This document shows, piece by piece, positions 31,201 to 40,166 of a DNA stretch of 63,571 nt. The notes under the pieces are model-generated. The model had not been told where the DNA came from, ran no database searches, and was given only the letters and a program-made list of their open reading frames with translations. Made by a program: the position numbers and the translations under genes. Source of the stretch: a virus. Each line of letters begins with the position of its first letter. Positions within the stretch are counted from its first letter, which is position 1. The DNA lies in the IMG/VR virus record IMGVR_UViG_3300032214_000555, positions 1 through 63,571 of that record; one strand, written 5' to 3'.

Positions 31201-31848
31201 ATGTCAACTGTTTGGACATTTGGTGATAGTTTAACCGAACGATACAATCCAAAACAGGATTGGGCAGAAGAATATATAAAGTTTAAAGGATACCACCCAA
31301 AAGTTTATGGTGATTTCATTTCAGAAAATTTAGGTTATGATTTACAAAATTTAGGAAAATGTGGGTGTGATAACTATACAATCTTCGAAACCTTTTGTAA
31401 AACATATCCTTTAATAAAAGATGGAGATATTATTATATTTGGTTGGACATCTTGTTTAAGATTTAGAATGGTAAACGAAGATAATGGGTGGCAATCTATA
31501 CTCCCATACTATGAAAATCGTCTAAAACATTTTAATTTTTTATCAGAAAATACAATAAATGAAATTCTTATAAATAGAAGTAATTTACCATATATAGAAG
31601 AGTTGAATATTAAGATAGATTTTATAAACGAACTATGTAAAAATAAAAAAGTAATACATTGGACCAATTTTCATACGGAATTGAATGCATTCTTTTTTGC
31701 AGAACATATAGAAAAAATCAGAGATGAAACTTTAAATAAAATTGATGACTCTCATTTTTCAGAAAACGGACATATAAAATTATCAAAAGAATTATTATAT
31801 ATAATGGTAAATAATATACCGTTTGAAACTAATACAAAATTAATATAA
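31201..31848 (+). CDS. SGNH/GDSL hydrolase with C-terminal KLI
   Basis: A 215-residue protein. GDSLT has its serine at residue 10, NLGKCGCDNYTI gives the Gly/Asn blocks, IIIFGWTS block III, and DDSHFSENGH the Asp-x-x-His pair. Very similar in layout to 61084 (NLGKNGASNDY, DTHFSFNGH), so these two are probably paralogues. Predicted esterase or acyltransferase on carbohydrate. Ends T-K-L-I. Confidence 0.8.
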   Translation: MSTVWTFGDSLTERYNPKQDWAEEYIKFKGYHPKVYGDFISENLGYDLQNLGKCGCDNYTIFETFCKTYPLIKDGDIIIFGWTSCLRFRMVNEDNGWQSILPYYENRLKHFNFLSENTINEILINRSNLPYIEELNIKIDFINELCKNKKVIHWTNFHTELNAFFFAEHIEKIRDETLNKIDDSHFSENGHIKLSKELLYIMVNNIPFETNTKLI

Positions 31849-32219
31849 TGAAGAACCAACCAATGATTTTGCACATAGATTTAGGCAATCAATCATTATA
31901 TGGTTGGGTTAAAGAAAACAATTATATTATATTTTCAGAGTTGATTAGATATGCTGAAAAACTAATTAAAGAAGATTTGGAAGAGGTTCAGGCATTGATG
32001 ATTTCTAATTTGTTAGACAATATAGTATTTCTTTTAAGAAAGCAAGATGTTGAAATTACCTTACAAAAAGCATTAGATTACTTTTTATCAATAGAAGAAT
32101 ACGAGCAATGTGTCAAAATTCGTAATTTGTTTATACTTATTGAAAAAGTTAAAAACAATGAAACAGAGAATATTACGAATAGTAAACGAAATCAAAGACA
32201 CATTAAAGGAAATAGATAA
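31848..32219 (+). CDS. UVR-motif-like small protein
   Basis: A 123-residue helical protein overlapping the upstream stop by one base. Residues about 80-102 (ALDYFLSIEEYEQCVKIRN) resemble the UVR motif of UvrB/UvrC/ClpC, a protein-protein contact element. The C-terminal tail is basic. A similar tail occurs in the gene at 53317. Partner unknown. Confidence 0.65.
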   Translation: MKNQPMILHIDLGNQSLYGWVKENNYIIFSELIRYAEKLIKEDLEEVQALMISNLLDNIVFLLRKQDVEITLQKALDYFLSIEEYEQCVKIRNLFILIEKVKNNETENITNSKRNQRHIKGNR

Positions 32220-32334
32220 TGATGTCCAACACCCATTATTAGATGAAGTCTATGAATACCTTTCAGAAATAGAAGAGGAAATCTATGAAGATGATGAAGA
32301 AGATGGTATAGATATTCAGGATTATATGGATTAA
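32158..32334 (+). CDS. Small acidic protein overlapping the upstream gene
   Basis: A 58-residue protein from ATG 32158, overlapping the preceding gene by 62 bases in another frame. Amphipathic N-terminal helix and an extremely acidic C-terminus (EIEEEIYEDDEEDGIDIQD). The long overlap makes the start slightly uncertain. Confidence 0.6.
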   Translation: MKQRILRIVNEIKDTLKEIDNDVQHPLLDEVYEYLSEIEEEIYEDDEEDGIDIQDYMD

Positions 32335-32347
32335 AGTTAAATAGGTT

Positions 32348-32554
32348 ATGAGAAAAGCGGAGTTATTAAATGTAAACGGTGAGTTATACGAAATCGTTCG
32401 TAAATTCCCATACACCAAATTTAAGACTACAATCTCTTCTGATGATGCTACTATATTGAAAGAATACTATGGTGTAGATAAGATTTTAAGACATAATCAG
32501 ACACAAGAATATCTTTTTGTAAATCTAATAGAAGAAGCTATTATTGTTTCCTAA
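32348..32554 (+). CDS. Small hypothetical protein
   Basis: A 68-residue protein, ATG at 32348 after AATAGGTT. Mixed alpha/beta (LLNVNGELYEIVRKFPYTKF). Unknown function. Confidence 0.65.
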   Translation: MRKAELLNVNGELYEIVRKFPYTKFKTTISSDDATILKEYYGVDKILRHNQTQEYLFVNLIEEAIIVS

Positions 32555-32561
32555 ATATTTT

Positions 32562-32571
32562 TATATTTATA
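32562..32571 (+). promoter_or_regulatory. TATATTTATA element
   Basis: Exact TATATTTATA 21 bases before the ATG at 32593. Confidence 0.35.
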
Positions 32572-32592
32572 TGTAAATAAACTAATTAAAAA

Positions 32593-32904
32593 ATGGAAGA
32601 ACAACAAGGATGCATGTTTAGAAATATGTATAATGAGCAAAGATTTAATGAGGAAGATACTGCAAAAATAGCAGAAGGTCAATTTCCTCTAATACTTGCA
32701 AAAGATGGTGTATTTACAAAATTATATGTAACTAATGAAGAGTTAGATAATTATGGTATTTTTGATGCATTGGATTCCGATGTGGAAGCACAACAGGAAT
32801 TGCATGGTTTAAATGTACCAATAGTTTGGGTAAGAGCAGAAGATGGTAGTGGTATGCACCCAACAGGATTTGACCACAAAATTTTCGAACCAACGGAAGA
32901 GTAA
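32593..32904 (+). CDS. Hypothetical protein after a TATATTTATA element
   Basis: A 103-residue acidic protein (LDSDVEAQQELHGLNVPIVWVRAEDG is its central part). Preceded by the AT-rich element rather than a host-type promoter, so it may be expressed late. Unknown function. Confidence 0.65.
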   Translation: MEEQQGCMFRNMYNEQRFNEEDTAKIAEGQFPLILAKDGVFTKLYVTNEELDNYGIFDALDSDVEAQQELHGLNVPIVWVRAEDGSGMHPTGFDHKIFEPTEE

Positions 32905-32905
32905 A

Positions 32906-33004
32906 ATGACACATAGAGAAGAAAAGAATCAAAATCGAAAGAAGATTGCTAAAAAGATTATAAAGGAACAACAGAAGATTGGAATTTATAAGAAAAAATC
33001 ATAA
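32906..33004 (+). CDS. Very small basic protein
   Basis: A 32-residue, highly basic helix (MTHREEKNQNRKKIAKKII). ATG begins one base after the previous stop and a terminator follows directly. Could bind nucleic acid; evidence is only composition and position. Confidence 0.5.
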   Translation: MTHREEKNQNRKKIAKKIIKEQQKIGIYKKKS

Positions 33005-33010
33005 CCAAAT

Positions 33011-33038
33011 AAGGGGATACGAAAGTTTCCCCTTTTTT
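33011..33038 (+). terminator. Intrinsic terminator
   Basis: AAGGGGA stem with TTCCCCTT, 9-base loop, TTTTT run. Confidence 0.8.
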
Positions 33039-33040
33039 AT

Positions 33041-33071
33041 TTGGAAAAATGGAAAATTATTCGTATCTTTG
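33041..33071 (+). promoter_or_regulatory. Bacteroidota-type promoter for thyA unit
   Basis: TTG at 33041, 20 bases, TATCTTTG, directly after the terminator. Confidence 0.85.
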
Positions 33072-33093
33072 AAACAATCTAAAATAGAATATA

Positions 33094-33465
33094 ATGAAAC
33101 CAATTCACAAATTTAACGGAGGTATCGGAGCAACACTATGTAATGAGTGTAGTAAGATTATATCAGAAGGTATGACCGATGATTTGTTCTGCGATGAGCA
33201 TGGTGGTAAAACATTCAAATATACACTAATCAGAGAACGAGATGGTTTAACTATTGGTGCAAACAAGATAGCTTGGATAGAATGGAGTGGTAATGGTACA
33301 GGTAAAGCAATGCACGAAGAACCCGCAGTTGATATGAGTTTGATGTTAGAGCCATCTATCAGTTATAAGTGGATGACAACTACTGTAACCGAAATTGTAG
33401 AACAGAGAGAGGGTTATGTTAAATTTAAAACACTAAACAGTATTTACGAATTAAAATATGAATAA
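33094..33465 (+). CDS. Hypothetical protein with CxxC...C..H cluster
   Basis: A 123-residue protein. Residues 16-40 contain LCNEC then FCDEHGG, a possible zinc site. The rest is beta-rich. First gene of the thyA unit and overlapping thyA by eight bases. Unknown function. Confidence 0.65.
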   Translation: MKPIHKFNGGIGATLCNECSKIISEGMTDDLFCDEHGGKTFKYTLIRERDGLTIGANKIAWIEWSGNGTGKAMHEEPAVDMSLMLEPSISYKWMTTTVTEIVEQREGYVKFKTLNSIYELKYE

Positions 33466-34624
33466 TATAGACAAATCATATCAGGCATTACTGAAAGATA
33501 TTTTAGAGAATGGTGTAGAGAAGCAGGATAGAACCGGAACTGGCACCATATCTGTATTCGGCAGACAAATCAGACATAAGATGAGTGAGGGATTTCCTTT
33601 ACTCACTACAAAGAAGATGGCTTGGAAGACAATTGTTACAGAACTCCTATGGTTTCTACGTGGTGATACCAACATCAAATTTCTATTAGATTACGATTGC
33701 CACATTTGGGATGGTGATGCGTTTAAAAACTATACTAATGCGGTTGAAGATATTATTGACGGTTATAGATGTGGTGACATTATGGGAATACAACCACATA
33801 TTGAAGCGATGTTTAGTAATACCGATGAATTAATTCCCTTAACAAAAGAAGAATTTATTAGTAAAATAAAAAATGATAAAGATTTTGCCAAAAAGTGGGG
33901 TGATTTAGGACCAATCTATGGTAAGCAATGGAGACAGTGGCAAGGTTGGATGGATATGAATGGTAATGAGAAAGGTTCATTATGGTACGACCAGATTTTG
34001 GAAGTAGTTCATTCTCTAAAAACAAATCCAGATAGTAGAAGATTGATGGTATCGGCTTGGAATGTAGCAGAGTTGCATCAAATGGTATTACCACCTTGCC
34101 ACTATGGATTCCAATTCTACACCAGAGAGTTGAGTAACAAAGAAAGATACAGAATTTGGTTCAATAAGAATTACGAGAGTGGCATGGAATATAACGATGA
34201 ACTAATACCTGATTTTGATGACAAGTATTATGATTCAACCCCAAAGAGAGCAATATCTTTAATGTGGAATCAAAGGAGTGTGGATACATTTTTAGGATTA
34301 CCGTTTAACATTGCTTCCTACGGATTACTATTACAGATTGTAGCAAAGGAAGTGGGGATGTATGCAGACGAACTTATTGGTAATTTAGGAGATGTTCATT
34401 TGTATTCTAATCATTTAGAACAGGCAAAAGAACAAATCAGTAGAGAACCATTCAAATTACCTAAATTAGAAATAACAGAACGGAATTGGTATTTACACGC
34501 AAAGGTTAAAGAACATTTAGGTGAGAAGACATTCAAAGATAAGATATTATCTTACAGACCTGATTGTTTTGAAATAAGAAATTACCAATCACATTCAAAA
34601 TTAAGAGCACCTTTATCGAATTAA
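33458..34624 (+). CDS. thyA: Thymidylate synthase ThyA
   Basis: A 388-residue enzyme that methylates dUMP to dTMP using methylenetetrahydrofolate. Family motifs are intact: DRTGTGTISVFG, GFPLLTTKKM, ELLWFLRGDTN, the catalytic Cys214 in LPPCHYGFQF, NQRSVDTFLGLPFNIASY and NLGDVHLYSNH. It is about 120 residues longer than the usual 264, with insertions near residues 90-145 and 240-265. Phages use it to raise dTTP for replication. Overlaps the upstream gene by eight bases. Confidence 0.97.
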   Translation: MNNIDKSYQALLKDILENGVEKQDRTGTGTISVFGRQIRHKMSEGFPLLTTKKMAWKTIVTELLWFLRGDTNIKFLLDYDCHIWDGDAFKNYTNAVEDIIDGYRCGDIMGIQPHIEAMFSNTDELIPLTKEEFISKIKNDKDFAKKWGDLGPIYGKQWRQWQGWMDMNGNEKGSLWYDQILEVVHSLKTNPDSRRLMVSAWNVAELHQMVLPPCHYGFQFYTRELSNKERYRIWFNKNYESGMEYNDELIPDFDDKYYDSTPKRAISLMWNQRSVDTFLGLPFNIASYGLLLQIVAKEVGMYADELIGNLGDVHLYSNHLEQAKEQISREPFKLPKLEITERNWYLHAKVKEHLGEKTFKDKILSYRPDCFEIRNYQSHSKLRAPLSN

Positions 34625-34625
34625 A

Positions 34626-35249
34626 ATGAAAAAACTAATAACACTATTACTTATGCTATCGGGAGTGTTAGCATATGGTCAGACCTTAACATTCAAATCA
34701 TATAAGGATGGAAAGGTAGTTGCAACTAAAACTATTCCATATCCTACAAAGGTTATAACAAGAGTAATTTATAAGACTGTAACGGTTGAGAAGATTAGGA
34801 AAGTAAATGTACCAGTTCCTAAAATTGAATACAAAATCGTAGAAGTTCCAACAAAAGCAACTGCATTGGACACGGTGGCAATATTACAACAATACTATCC
34901 AAAGAATGTATTTACAGATGTGTTGGTTTTGGAGAAAGGACAGGGTAAAGTAACGGTGATTGATACAGTATCTCATAATAGATTAGTAGGTAGAACATTT
35001 ACGGCAGATATTAAACCTAAATTGGTGAGAGAAAGAGTAGAGGTAGTTCAGCCTAACGTTAGAGAGTATTACTTAGGACCTGAACTAACAACTAACTTCA
35101 ATGGTATAAACAACTGGTACGGACTAAATGCGTTGCTTAAAACGAAAGAAAACACCATATATAAGTTAGGTGCGGGTATAAATATGAGAGATGGTTTGGA
35201 TGGTCCGAAACCATATTTAGTAGGAGGAATTTACATAAAGATTAAATAA
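34626..35249 (+). CDS. Exported protein with Val/Lys repeats and beta-rich C-terminus
   Basis: A 207-residue protein with a signal peptide ending LAYGQ (residue 19). Residues 40-75 have alternating VEKIRKVNVPVP and EYKIVEVP segments; the C-terminal 65 residues are glycine/aromatic strands ending GGIYIKIK, as in envelope barrels. Perhaps a periplasm-spanning or outer-membrane protein. Not recognised. Confidence 0.75.
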   Translation: MKKLITLLLMLSGVLAYGQTLTFKSYKDGKVVATKTIPYPTKVITRVIYKTVTVEKIRKVNVPVPKIEYKIVEVPTKATALDTVAILQQYYPKNVFTDVLVLEKGQGKVTVIDTVSHNRLVGRTFTADIKPKLVRERVEVVQPNVREYYLGPELTTNFNGINNWYGLNALLKTKENTIYKLGAGINMRDGLDGPKPYLVGGIYIKIK

Positions 35250-35525
35250 ATGAAAAAATTAGTAGTATTACTACTGTTATTGGGAGTAATGACAGTAGAA
35301 GCAAGACCGAAGTATCGTATTGTTGTAAAGAAAATTGAGGGAACTTTGTATTATATCCCCCAAGCAAAAAAGAAAGTTGAAGGATTGGCAATTAGACAGT
35401 GGGTTGATTTATCTAACCAACCATTGAAAACTCAAAATGAGGCAGCAAATTATGTGAGAGAAGCATTAATTATAAACGACCAGATAAGACAAGCACAAAT
35501 TATTCAATATATAAACATCAAATAA
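35250..35525 (+). CDS. Small exported protein
   Basis: A 91-residue protein with a signal peptide (LVVLLLLLGVMTVEA). The mature part is basic (RPKYRIVVKKIEGTLYYIP). Directly abuts the upstream stop. Function unknown. Confidence 0.7.
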   Translation: MKKLVVLLLLLGVMTVEARPKYRIVVKKIEGTLYYIPQAKKKVEGLAIRQWVDLSNQPLKTQNEAANYVREALIINDQIRQAQIIQYINIK

Positions 35526-35526
35526 A

Positions 35527-35805
35527 ATGGTATTAGAAGTTACACAATTAGAGTTAGTTGAAAAGTTACAAAACGAAGTAGTATCTGTAACATTCACAAA
35601 AGCGGATGGTTCTGATAGAACTATGTTATGCACCAAAATGATTTCCAAAATCCCAACGGAGTTTCATCCAAAAACGGATAGAGAAGTAAATCCAAAGTTG
35701 GACGAGAATGGTAATCCAATCATTTCAGAAAACATCACCGTATGGGATGTAGAGAAAGAGGGATGGAGAAGTTTTAATTTCAGTAAAATAAAAGAAATCG
35801 CGTAA
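35527..35805 (+). CDS. DUF2693-like small protein
   Basis: A 92-residue protein. EVVSVTFTKADGSDRTMLCTKM and a C-terminal WDVEKEGWRSFNFSKIKEI fit the DUF2693-like beta domain known from phages. The inserted middle lists PKTDREVNPKLDENGNPI. Function not established. Confidence 0.7.
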   Translation: MVLEVTQLELVEKLQNEVVSVTFTKADGSDRTMLCTKMISKIPTEFHPKTDREVNPKLDENGNPIISENITVWDVEKEGWRSFNFSKIKEIA

Positions 35806-35806
35806 T

Positions 35807-36193
35807 ATGGATACGAATACAAAATTAAAAATAACATTGTTTGTAATATTAGTGGTAGGGATAGTAGTAGTGGGGTTGAGTATGAATCAAAGAGATAAGC
35901 CCGTTGTTGCATTAAGTAAAGAAAACTATGAAAGTAAAATCAAAACAATAGATTCTTTGACAAATGTAGTTGATAGTTTGCAAATGGAAATATTTAGTTT
36001 GGAAGATGGTTTTGATTCAAAAGAACATAGATATGAAGATGTTTTATTTGAATACGAATTGGGCATTTCGTATCTAAAAGATTATCACCCAAAAGCATAC
36101 AAAGATTTCCATAGAATAATCGGAATGAAAGAAGATTATACACACGAACTTGAAAGAGAAAACAGTAAAAGATTAAAACAAAACAATTTATAG
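35807..36193 (+). CDS. Membrane-anchored coiled-coil protein
   Basis: A 128-residue protein with one N-terminal membrane segment (residues 7-26, LKITLFVILVVGIVVVGLS) and a long acidic coiled coil (KTIDSLTNVVDSLQMEIFSL). This topology resembles inner-membrane spanins, with two exported proteins just upstream, but assignment is tentative. Confidence 0.7.
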   Translation: MDTNTKLKITLFVILVVGIVVVGLSMNQRDKPVVALSKENYESKIKTIDSLTNVVDSLQMEIFSLEDGFDSKEHRYEDVLFEYELGISYLKDYHPKAYKDFHRIIGMKEDYTHELERENSKRLKQNNL

Positions 36194-36194
36194 T

Positions 36195-36362
36195 ATGTCA
36201 GTAGAATCAGAACTAGAAGAAATCCTGAAAAAATTAGAGTATTGGGAAACTATGGAACCTGTAAATAATATGGGTAAGATGGCACAGAAAACCGCATTAG
36301 AAAGTTTGAGTAAGAAGAAACTAAAACTTGAAAAAAAGCTAGGAATTCTCCAAAAAAATTAG
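36195..36362 (+). CDS. Small coiled-coil protein
   Basis: A 55-residue charged helix (SELEEILKKLEYWETME, then SLSKKKLKLEKKL). ATG one base after the previous stop. No family recognised. Confidence 0.6.
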   Translation: MSVESELEEILKKLEYWETMEPVNNMGKMAQKTALESLSKKKLKLEKKLGILQKN

Positions 36363-36395
36363 TATATTGTGGAACAATTAAAACTTAAAAGCAAT

Positions 36396-36596
36396 ATGGA
36401 AAATACATTAAGAGTAAAGTATAGCACTTTTCAGACAGAATTGTCATTCAATGAGTGGGCACAACACATTCAAGCATCTACACTATGGGACGAGGCAACA
36501 AACGAAAGAAACCGTCAGTTCATAGAGCAGTACCGAAACTTTAAGTTTGCAGAAGCATTCCCACCAACAAAACAAACCCACGAATATGCAGTATAA
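36396..36596 (+). CDS. Small hypothetical protein before apt
   Basis: A 66-residue protein from ATG 36396 (a GTG nine codons earlier is in frame). Aromatic-rich, mostly helical. Its last 11 bases overlap the apt start, so translation may be coupled. Confidence 0.6.
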   Translation: MENTLRVKYSTFQTELSFNEWAQHIQASTLWDEATNERNRQFIEQYRNFKFAEAFPPTKQTHEYAV

Positions 36597-37098
36597 AGAT
36601 TTTATTACAGATGTGCCTAATTGGCCAGCAGAGGGTGTCTTATTTAAGGACATCACCCCATTACTATCTTGTGCACAACCATTCAATTTGGTTTTGGATG
36701 ATTTATCTATAATGATTGGTGAAATGGGTGACAATATTGAATGTGTTGCAGGTATTGAAAGTAGAGGATTCATATTTGGTGCAGCAGCATCTGCTCTAAA
36801 TGGTTTAGGATTCATTCCTGTCCGTAAAGAGGGGAAACTACCACCACCTGTTGAGTACATAGATTCCACTAAGGAATATGGTAATGAGGTATTAGAGGTG
36901 AAAACAGGTTCAGGTGATGTAATCATTGTAGATGATGTGTTGGCAACCGGTGGAACTTTAAGAGCAACTGAGCAATTGTTAATCGAAGCAGGATATAATG
37001 TGGTAGGGGCAATTGTAGTAATAGATTTGACATATTTGCATGGTGAAATCCTAATTGGTGGAAAACCTGTGCAATCTTTAATTAAATACGATGAGTAA
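36586..37098 (+). CDS. apt: Adenine phosphoribosyltransferase
   Basis: A 170-residue enzyme converting adenine and PRPP to AMP. Start ATG 36586 gives MQYKDFITDVPNWPAEGVLFKDITPLL, the usual APRT N-terminus. AGIESRGFIFGAAAS and VRKEGKLP bind substrate, and VIIVDDVLATGGTLRAT is the PRPP motif. Near the family's usual length. It overlaps the next, nucleosidase-like gene by eight bases, which could supply the adenine. Confidence 0.95.
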   Translation: MQYKDFITDVPNWPAEGVLFKDITPLLSCAQPFNLVLDDLSIMIGEMGDNIECVAGIESRGFIFGAAASALNGLGFIPVRKEGKLPPPVEYIDSTKEYGNEVLEVKTGSGDVIIVDDVLATGGTLRATEQLLIEAGYNVVGAIVVIDLTYLHGEILIGGKPVQSLIKYDE

Positions 37099-37654
37099 GC
37101 ATATCATATTATTTGTAGCATTAGAAAGTGAATTACCACGAGAATTAGTACCACCAAATGTAAGTGTATATTACACAGGTGTAGGTAAAGTAAATGCTGC
37201 AATCAGAGCAACGCAAGTAATAACTGGTTTCCAAACGGCAGGATGGGTAGCAGAAGATGTAGTTGTACTAAACTATGGTTCAGCAGGTTCTAACACTCTA
37301 CCAAAAGGTACATTAGCAGATTGTAGATATTTCATTCAGCAAGATATGAATACTCCATTTGGTAAGCAACACGAAACACCATTTGATGAATTGGTATATC
37401 CTACATTAAAAGAACCAACGATTGAATTTGGTACTGGTTATGTGTGCAGAACGCAGGATAAGTTTGAGGATAACCCACAAGGTGTATTCGATATGGAAGC
37501 ATATGCAATTGCAAAGGTATGTAAGATATATGGGTTTAACTTTACTGCATATAAATTTATTAGTGATGGTGGTGATGTAGATGATTGGCAAGAGAATCAT
37601 TCAAAAGGAAAAGAGTTGTTTATAGAACAATTAAATAAGATACTCAATGGATAG
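37091..37654 (+). CDS. Nucleoside phosphorylase/MTA-SAH nucleosidase-like protein
   Basis: A 187-residue protein of the PNP_UDP_1 fold: FVALESELP at the start, YYTGVGKVNAAIRA, VLNYGSAGSN, FDMEAYAIAKVC (Met-Glu of the ribose site) and FKFISDGG-like YKFISDGGD. Members cleave the N-glycosidic bond of purine nucleosides such as methylthioadenosine or SAH. With apt next door this forms a two-step adenine salvage route. It is somewhat short for the family. Exact substrate uncertain. Confidence 0.85.
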   Translation: MSKHIILFVALESELPRELVPPNVSVYYTGVGKVNAAIRATQVITGFQTAGWVAEDVVVLNYGSAGSNTLPKGTLADCRYFIQQDMNTPFGKQHETPFDELVYPTLKEPTIEFGTGYVCRTQDKFEDNPQGVFDMEAYAIAKVCKIYGFNFTAYKFISDGGDVDDWQENHSKGKELFIEQLNKILNG

Positions 37655-37916
37655 GAGACAGATGATTGCTGACATCAATCCAGATGCACATATTTGGGAT
37701 GATTTGGATGATTGTATCATTGGTATAACCGAAGAGGGTTGTGCGGTATATGACATCCACAAAATGGAAAAGGAGTTGATGAAACAAAACGATTGGGATT
37801 GGGAAACGGCAGCAGAGTTCGTTGAGTTTAACATATTAAGAGCATACATAGGAGAATTTACACCTGTGCATGTTTGGACAATACCTGATGAAAATTTTGA
37901 AAAAAAGACTATTTAG
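37647..37916 (+). CDS. Small acidic hypothetical protein
   Basis: An 89-residue protein (DINPDAHIWDDLDDCIIGIT, then NDWDWETAAEFVEFNILRAY) overlapping the nucleosidase gene by eight bases. No family recognised. Confidence 0.7.
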   Translation: MDRRQMIADINPDAHIWDDLDDCIIGITEEGCAVYDIHKMEKELMKQNDWDWETAAEFVEFNILRAYIGEFTPVHVWTIPDENFEKKTI

Positions 37917-37918
37917 TA

Positions 37919-39763
37919 ATGAGTAGAGAAGAGCATTTGATGCGTACATTCCCTATGAAAGACGGTACAACTTACATACAAAATTTAGATAATCATATGG
38001 GTAACATTAATGCTGAAAACAGATTAGGGGAGCAAGTAGAAGACGGCAGAGAGGTATTTGACTTAAAAGTTGATTTGCTAGAATACATGCGACAAAACGT
38101 ATTTGTAGAAAGAAGCAAATTAAAAGTAGAACATCAATTTCAGTTTGAAACAATTGAAGAGCAAGATGCATTACTAATTCAAGTTCCTAATATAAATGAG
38201 AGTGGATACTATGCAGGTATAGTTGCATTGAAATCTTATATAGATAAATACTCACCTGAAATACGAGTTGCAATTGTAGACCCGGTGATTGATTACTTTT
38301 TTATAAATCCACCAGATAAACAAGGTGAGTTTTTTAATATGTTTAACACATATTCTAAACAAAGTCAATTTCATTTATTATATGAGCATCAAGAGATATA
38401 TGATATTGCATATGGGTTTGTAGGTAGATATATTGAGAAAGCAAACCCAAAGGTTTTAGGATTTAGTATTATAGATGGGAATATAGATGCTACTCTTGCT
38501 ATATCTAAACTGATAAAGGAAAAATATCCTAACATCAAAATCCTAATAGGTGGTAATGGTGTTGAATGTTTAGAGTTTGGTAGATTACCTAATTCAAATT
38601 ATAGAATAGATGATTATGATTTTATAGATGCAATCGTTAGAGGTGATGGGGAGCTGACATTCATAAACTTATTAAAATCAGATTGGAGTGATGAATCTTT
38701 ATCCGAAATTAAAGGTATAGTTTGGAGAGCAGAGGGTAGTTGGGTTCATAACACTACGAGTGATTATGTTGATATGAATACATTACCAGTTCCCGATTAC
38801 TCTTCATTAGAAGAAAACTATTATTACAAATCGGTTTATCAGGATACTAAACCATTATCAATGAGTACGGGTTGCCCTTACAGATGTTCATTCTGTTCGG
38901 TGCCAGAATATATACCTGAATTTAGACAGAAGAACATTTCTACTGTATTGCAGGAGATTGAGAGTTGGGTAGCAAAAGGACACAGATATTTCTTCTGTCA
39001 TGATAGTATCATCAACGGTAATCCAAAGTGGTTAAAGAACCTATGTGAAGCTATTGTAGAAAAGGATTTAGATATTAGTATAGGAGCTAATATTAGATTA
39101 TCATCACCTATGAGAGATTTGGATACGATGAGATTATATCGTAAAGCGGGTTTAACTAAAATGATTACGGGATTTGAATCGGCATCCGAACCGGTGTTGA
39201 GGCATATGAAGAAATACACCAATGTAGAGGGTGTTAGGGAAATATTTGAAAATGTAAGACAAATCAATAAAGAAAACATAGGGACTAAATATGAATTTCC
39301 ATTATTGTTTGGTATGCAACTTATCATTGGATATTTAAATGAGGGAGAAGATGATTTCCAAAAAACAATGGACTTCATTGAAGAGTTCAGAGATTGTATG
39401 GAGGAAATAGTAACCTGTTCAGCATTCCTTATACATCAACCATTACAGAAACGATGGATAAGAGAGGGAGAATATTTAAACTATATAAATGGTGTTAATT
39501 TTGCAACACTATACAATACACCAAAAGATAGATTGGATAGATTGGATAGAGCGGAGCAAACATTTAAAAGAATTGGAATTCCATACTCAATATACAACAG
39601 AGGGTTATATGCTGAATTGGATGCAAAGGGAGAATTAGGACAAGTTGGAGAAGAGTTCAACAAAAGAGTTGTAGAAGAACCAATAGTTGAGCAAGTTGTA
39701 GAAGAGATACCTATTATATCAAATATTATAGTAGAAGAACCAGTAAAAAGAAAATTGATATAA
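37919..39763 (+). CDS. B12-binding-type radical SAM protein with C-terminal KLI
   Basis: A 614-residue protein. Residues about 80-260 resemble a cobalamin-binding Rossmann domain (VLGFSIIDGNIDATLAISKL, ILIGGNGVE, VRGDGELTF). The radical SAM cluster motif is C319-x3-C323-x2-C326 (GCPYRCSFCS). A GANIRLSS strand and a TGFESASE segment continue the barrel. Such enzymes do methylations or rearrangements. Residues 580-614 are a Glu/Val-rich tail ending R-K-L-I. Substrate unknown; possibly modifies a glycan, lipid or peptide. Confidence 0.85.
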   Translation: MSREEHLMRTFPMKDGTTYIQNLDNHMGNINAENRLGEQVEDGREVFDLKVDLLEYMRQNVFVERSKLKVEHQFQFETIEEQDALLIQVPNINESGYYAGIVALKSYIDKYSPEIRVAIVDPVIDYFFINPPDKQGEFFNMFNTYSKQSQFHLLYEHQEIYDIAYGFVGRYIEKANPKVLGFSIIDGNIDATLAISKLIKEKYPNIKILIGGNGVECLEFGRLPNSNYRIDDYDFIDAIVRGDGELTFINLLKSDWSDESLSEIKGIVWRAEGSWVHNTTSDYVDMNTLPVPDYSSLEENYYYKSVYQDTKPLSMSTGCPYRCSFCSVPEYIPEFRQKNISTVLQEIESWVAKGHRYFFCHDSIINGNPKWLKNLCEAIVEKDLDISIGANIRLSSPMRDLDTMRLYRKAGLTKMITGFESASEPVLRHMKKYTNVEGVREIFENVRQINKENIGTKYEFPLLFGMQLIIGYLNEGEDDFQKTMDFIEEFRDCMEEIVTCSAFLIHQPLQKRWIREGEYLNYINGVNFATLYNTPKDRLDRLDRAEQTFKRIGIPYSIYNRGLYAELDAKGELGQVGEEFNKRVVEEPIVEQVVEEIPIISNIIVEEPVKRKLI

Positions 39764-39770
39764 ATACGGA

Positions 39771-39803
39771 GATTCCCCAAAGGGGGCGGGGGTTGGGGGA
39801 ATC
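39771..39803 (+). repeat. G-rich hairpin element (copy 1)
   Basis: GATTCCCC (39771) pairs with GGGGAATC (39796) around a G5-C-G5-TTG core. The 17 bases GGGGCGGGGGTTGGGGG recur inverted at 53204. Extremely GC-rich against the local background. Confidence 0.6.
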
Positions 39804-39858
39804 GCAGTCGAAAAAGGAAAATTTTATAGATAGTGCTTTGATTATTTAATTTAGAAAG

Positions 39859-40056
39859 ATGAATAAAAACGATGTGATTGCAACCTTAGCTTCGATAGGA
39901 TTAATATTAGGGTTATTTGGTGTATTATGGATATTAGGACATTATCCATTAGTTGTAGTATTTCTTTGTGTTGCAATCCTCATATGGGGTTTGTTTAAGG
40001 CAACCAAATCTATAATCAAAGACCATTTAGATGCGAGAGATGGAGAAAGCAAATAA
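39859..40056 (+). CDS. Small two-pass membrane protein
   Basis: A 65-residue protein with two hydrophobic helices at about residues 8-28 and 30-48 and a charged tail (KDHLDARDGESK). Unknown function. Confidence 0.65.
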   Translation: MNKNDVIATLASIGLILGLFGVLWILGHYPLVVVFLCVAILIWGLFKATKSIIKDHLDARDGESK

Positions 40057-40165
40057 GAACGGTTGGGTAGATGCCTTTTTGATATTTGCCATTATGTATT
40101 TAATTTCAAACGGTTACAACGGGTGGGGTTGGTTAATCTTCATCCTTATATTAAGAAACGGGTAG
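40040..40165 (+). CDS. Small membrane protein
   Basis: A 41-residue protein with a central membrane helix (AFLIFAIMYLISNG and GWLIFILILRN). Overlaps the upstream gene by 17 bases. Too short for family assignment. Confidence 0.55.
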   Translation: MEKANKNGWVDAFLIFAIMYLISNGYNGWGWLIFILILRNG

Positions 40166-40166
40166 T

